A stretch of 64,000 nucleotides of DNA, taken from the NCBI RefSeq assembly GCF_036320965.1, contig NC_092224.1, positions 102,017,492 to 102,081,491 of the forward strand, written 5' to 3'. Both the position numbers and the translations under genes were made by a program. The notes below the pieces were generated by a model. That model was given only the letters and a program-made list of their open reading frames with translations, ran no database searches and was not told the origin of the DNA. Source of the DNA: Panulirus ornatus (lineage: Eukaryota > Arthropoda > Malacostraca > Decapoda > Palinuridae). Positions 63,901 through 64,000 of this stretch are shown in pieces (the first letter of the stretch is position 1; every line of letters starts with the position of its first letter).

Positions 63901-64000
63901 TATACCTGGGGATAGGGCAGAAAGAATACTTCCCACGTATTCCCTGCGTGTCGTAGAAGGCGACTAAAAGGGGAGGGAGCGGGGGGCTGGAAATCCTCCC
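63901..64000 (+). mobile_element. Short RTE-derived element S8, clipped by window edge
   Basis: Head with TATACCTGGGGATA (one substitution), GTCGTAGAAGGCGAC and AAGGGGAGGGAGCGGGGGG. The AAAAGGGGAGGG form identifies the short element rather than the LINE leader. Head-to-head with S7 across the LTR insertion. Confidence 0.75.

Overview
The window reads as eukaryotic, repeat-dominated DNA, most likely from an arthropod and probably a decapod crustacean. This is inferred from the style of the repeats: an RTE-like LINE with an AP-endonuclease, abundant (TA)n, (CA)n and (CT)n, Penelope-like elements and CR1/L2-like remnants. No host gene, rRNA or tRNA gene could be supported. Nearly all coding potential belongs to retroelements, most of them broken. 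The many long Tyr-Ile or Ser-Leu reading frames are translations of (TA)n and (CT)n.

Layout. 1-2 kb: 5' part of a minus-strand RTE-like LINE. 2.4-10.8 kb: mostly unrecognised DNA with a decayed CR1/L2-like LINE at 7.9-9.35 kb. 10.8-26.7 kb: a dense array of RTE-like copies, mainly minus strand, partly a tandem/segmental duplication and partly of poor consensus quality (worst at 22.2-23.9 kb). 26.7-28.2 kb: a Penelope-like element (reverse transcriptase plus GIY-YIG) interrupted by one stop codon. 28.2-32.3 kb: unrecognised DNA, a pyrimidine-rich minisatellite, a CR1/L2-like tail and a tRNA-derived SINE. 32.3-41.7 kb: alternating plus and minus RTE fragments and short RTE-derived elements, separated by (TA)n. 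41.7-42.6 kb: second Penelope-like fragment. 45.1-46.5 kb: RTE endonuclease remnant joined to a third Penelope GIY-YIG fragment and a tRNA-like repeat. 46.5-51.4 kb: more RTE copies, including a full-length one. 51.5-54.8 kb: unrecognised. 54.8-55.35 kb: a 19-bp minisatellite. 55.35-57.8 kb: RTE 3' parts. 58.17-63.76 kb: a complete, young, non-autonomous LTR retrotransposon. The window ends in another short RTE-derived element.

How the parts relate. The LINE encodes an AP-endonuclease followed by reverse transcriptase and ends in poly(A) plus (TA)n. A short (about 230-250 bp) element present in eight copies appears to be built from the two ends of this LINE, so it could be a non-autonomous partner using the LINE machinery. 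Almost every end or breakpoint of these elements is a (TA)n tract, and the LTR element also inserted in (TA)n. The LTR element keeps LTRs, primer-binding-like site, polypurine tract, zinc knuckle, protease-like DSG and an integrase C-terminal module, but lacks reverse transcriptase and most of integrase. In their place is an in-frame array of 29- and 40-residue repeats. Its two LTRs differ at one position that I could find, so it moved recently and presumably in trans.
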